Positions 37,508 to 38,044 of a stretch of 38,044 nt of DNA are shown piece by piece (positions within the stretch are counted from its first letter, which is position 1; each line of letters opens with the position of its first letter). Origin of the DNA: a virus; the IMG/VR virus record IMGVR_UViG_3300027841_000161, positions 1-38,044 of that record; one strand, written 5' to 3'. Both the position numbers and the translations under genes were made by a program. The notes below the pieces were generated by a model. That model worked only from the letters and a program-made list of their open reading frames with translations. It was not told the origin of the DNA and made no database searches.

Positions 37508-38044
37508 ATGTTCACTCATACCATAACCGACAGCAGTGCGATCGACGCCTTCAACCGGCTGATCGCACTGAATGCAGACCCCAGTGGCCCGCTGAAGGGA
37601 ATCGGCGAACTGGCGACCGCCTTCACCAAGCAACGCTTCGAGCTGAGCCAAGACCCGTATGGCACGCCCTGGGCACCGAACTCGGATACCACGCTGCGCG
37701 CACTGCTGCACGACCGCAGCGGCACGTTCACCAAGAAGGGCAAGGTGTCGGCCAAGGGCGGCCGGCTGCTGGCAGGCAAGAAGCCGCTGATCGGCGAATC
37801 GAAGACGCTGTCGACCCAGATCCACTACACGGTGATCGGCAATGACAGCGTGACTATCGCGGCCACCGCTATTCAGGCTGCCATGCAGCACTTCGGAGGC
37901 GACAAGGTCCAGTTCCCTCACCTGTGGGGCGACATCCCCGCCCGGCCCATCTTTCCGGACGAAGCCAGAGGGCTGCCGGATGAACTCACACAAGGTTCTA
38001 TTGATATACTGCGCACTGCGCTGGAGAATTCCATCCGAGGTTGA
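37508..38044 (+). CDS. G: Virion morphogenesis protein (Mu gpG-like)
   Basis: 178 aa, complete; the stop is the last codon of the window. NRLIALNADPSGPLKGIGEL, FTKQRFELSQDPYGTPWAPN and the terminal HLWGDIPARPIFPDEARGLP are the PF05069-type pattern of Mu gpG. It acts in tail completion/head-tail joining. In Mu the next gene is I; here I lies at 17.1 kb on the other strand, so the Mu order is broken after this gene. Confidence 0.88.
   Translation: MFTHTITDSSAIDAFNRLIALNADPSGPLKGIGELATAFTKQRFELSQDPYGTPWAPNSDTTLRALLHDRSGTFTKKGKVSAKGGRLLAGKKPLIGESKTLSTQIHYTVIGNDSVTIAATAIQAAMQHFGGDKVQFPHLWGDIPARPIFPDEARGLPDELTQGSIDILRTALENSIRG

Noticed and set aside
1-38044. tRNA, rRNA or insertion sequences
   Set aside because: None recognised on either strand by eye; the only transposase is the phage A protein.

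Overview
The window is a nearly complete Mu-like transposable siphophage (prophage) with Mu-type head and transposition modules and a lambda-type non-contractile tail. The host is Gram-negative: there is an Rz/Rz1 spanin pair and a SAR/signal-type transglycosylase. GC-rich codon use and protein style suggest a betaproteobacterium, but that is inference. Both window edges fall exactly on stop codons, so the transposon ends and host flanks are not visible.

Layout. (1) 28.5-17.2 kb, minus strand: early operon starting at a Ner/Cro-like gene divergent from the c-type repressor, then small regulators, a coiled-coil protein, D,D35E transposase A, ATPase B, a run of small accessory genes, a Gam-like nuclease inhibitor, a DUF550 nucleotide hydrolase, GemA and a Mor-family activator. 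(2) 17.1-10.6 kb, minus: head and tail proteins (protease I with nested scaffold Z, decoration protein, gpT capsid, a structured RNA, HI1506-like protein, gp36, terminator, tail tube, frameshifted G/GT chaperones). (3) 10.5-0 kb, minus: tape measure, tail-tip genes, fibre, and a com/adenine-methyltransferase pair in the place of Mu com/mom. (4) 28.5-30.1 kb, plus: repressor and two lower-GC accessory genes that look like morons. (5) 30.2-38.0 kb, plus: a small Cys protein, holin, transglycosylase, Rz/Rz1, DksA-like finger, terminase, portal, gpF and gpG. Late genes therefore sit on both sides of the early region and run outward in opposite directions.

The most interesting signal is a shared late-promoter module found three times, at the heads of blocks 2, 3 and 5. 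Each has the dyad GGAACCCGTTCC, exactly 26 nt, then a -10-like hexamer (CAGAAT, TAGATT, TAAATT). A start codon follows only 6-8 nt after the hexamer, which predicts leaderless or nearly leaderless late mRNAs. The dyad centre falls near -44, where Mu Mor binds its promoter, so the Mor-family protein at 17613..18023 is the natural candidate activator.

Other points of control: an RNA hairpin that hides the methyltransferase ribosome-binding site inside com; a G GGA AAC slippery heptamer for the tail chaperone; an in-frame internal start for scaffold Z; a structured RNA just after the capsid gene resembling the described Mu-gpT downstream element; and a cluster of dyad operators between ner and c.
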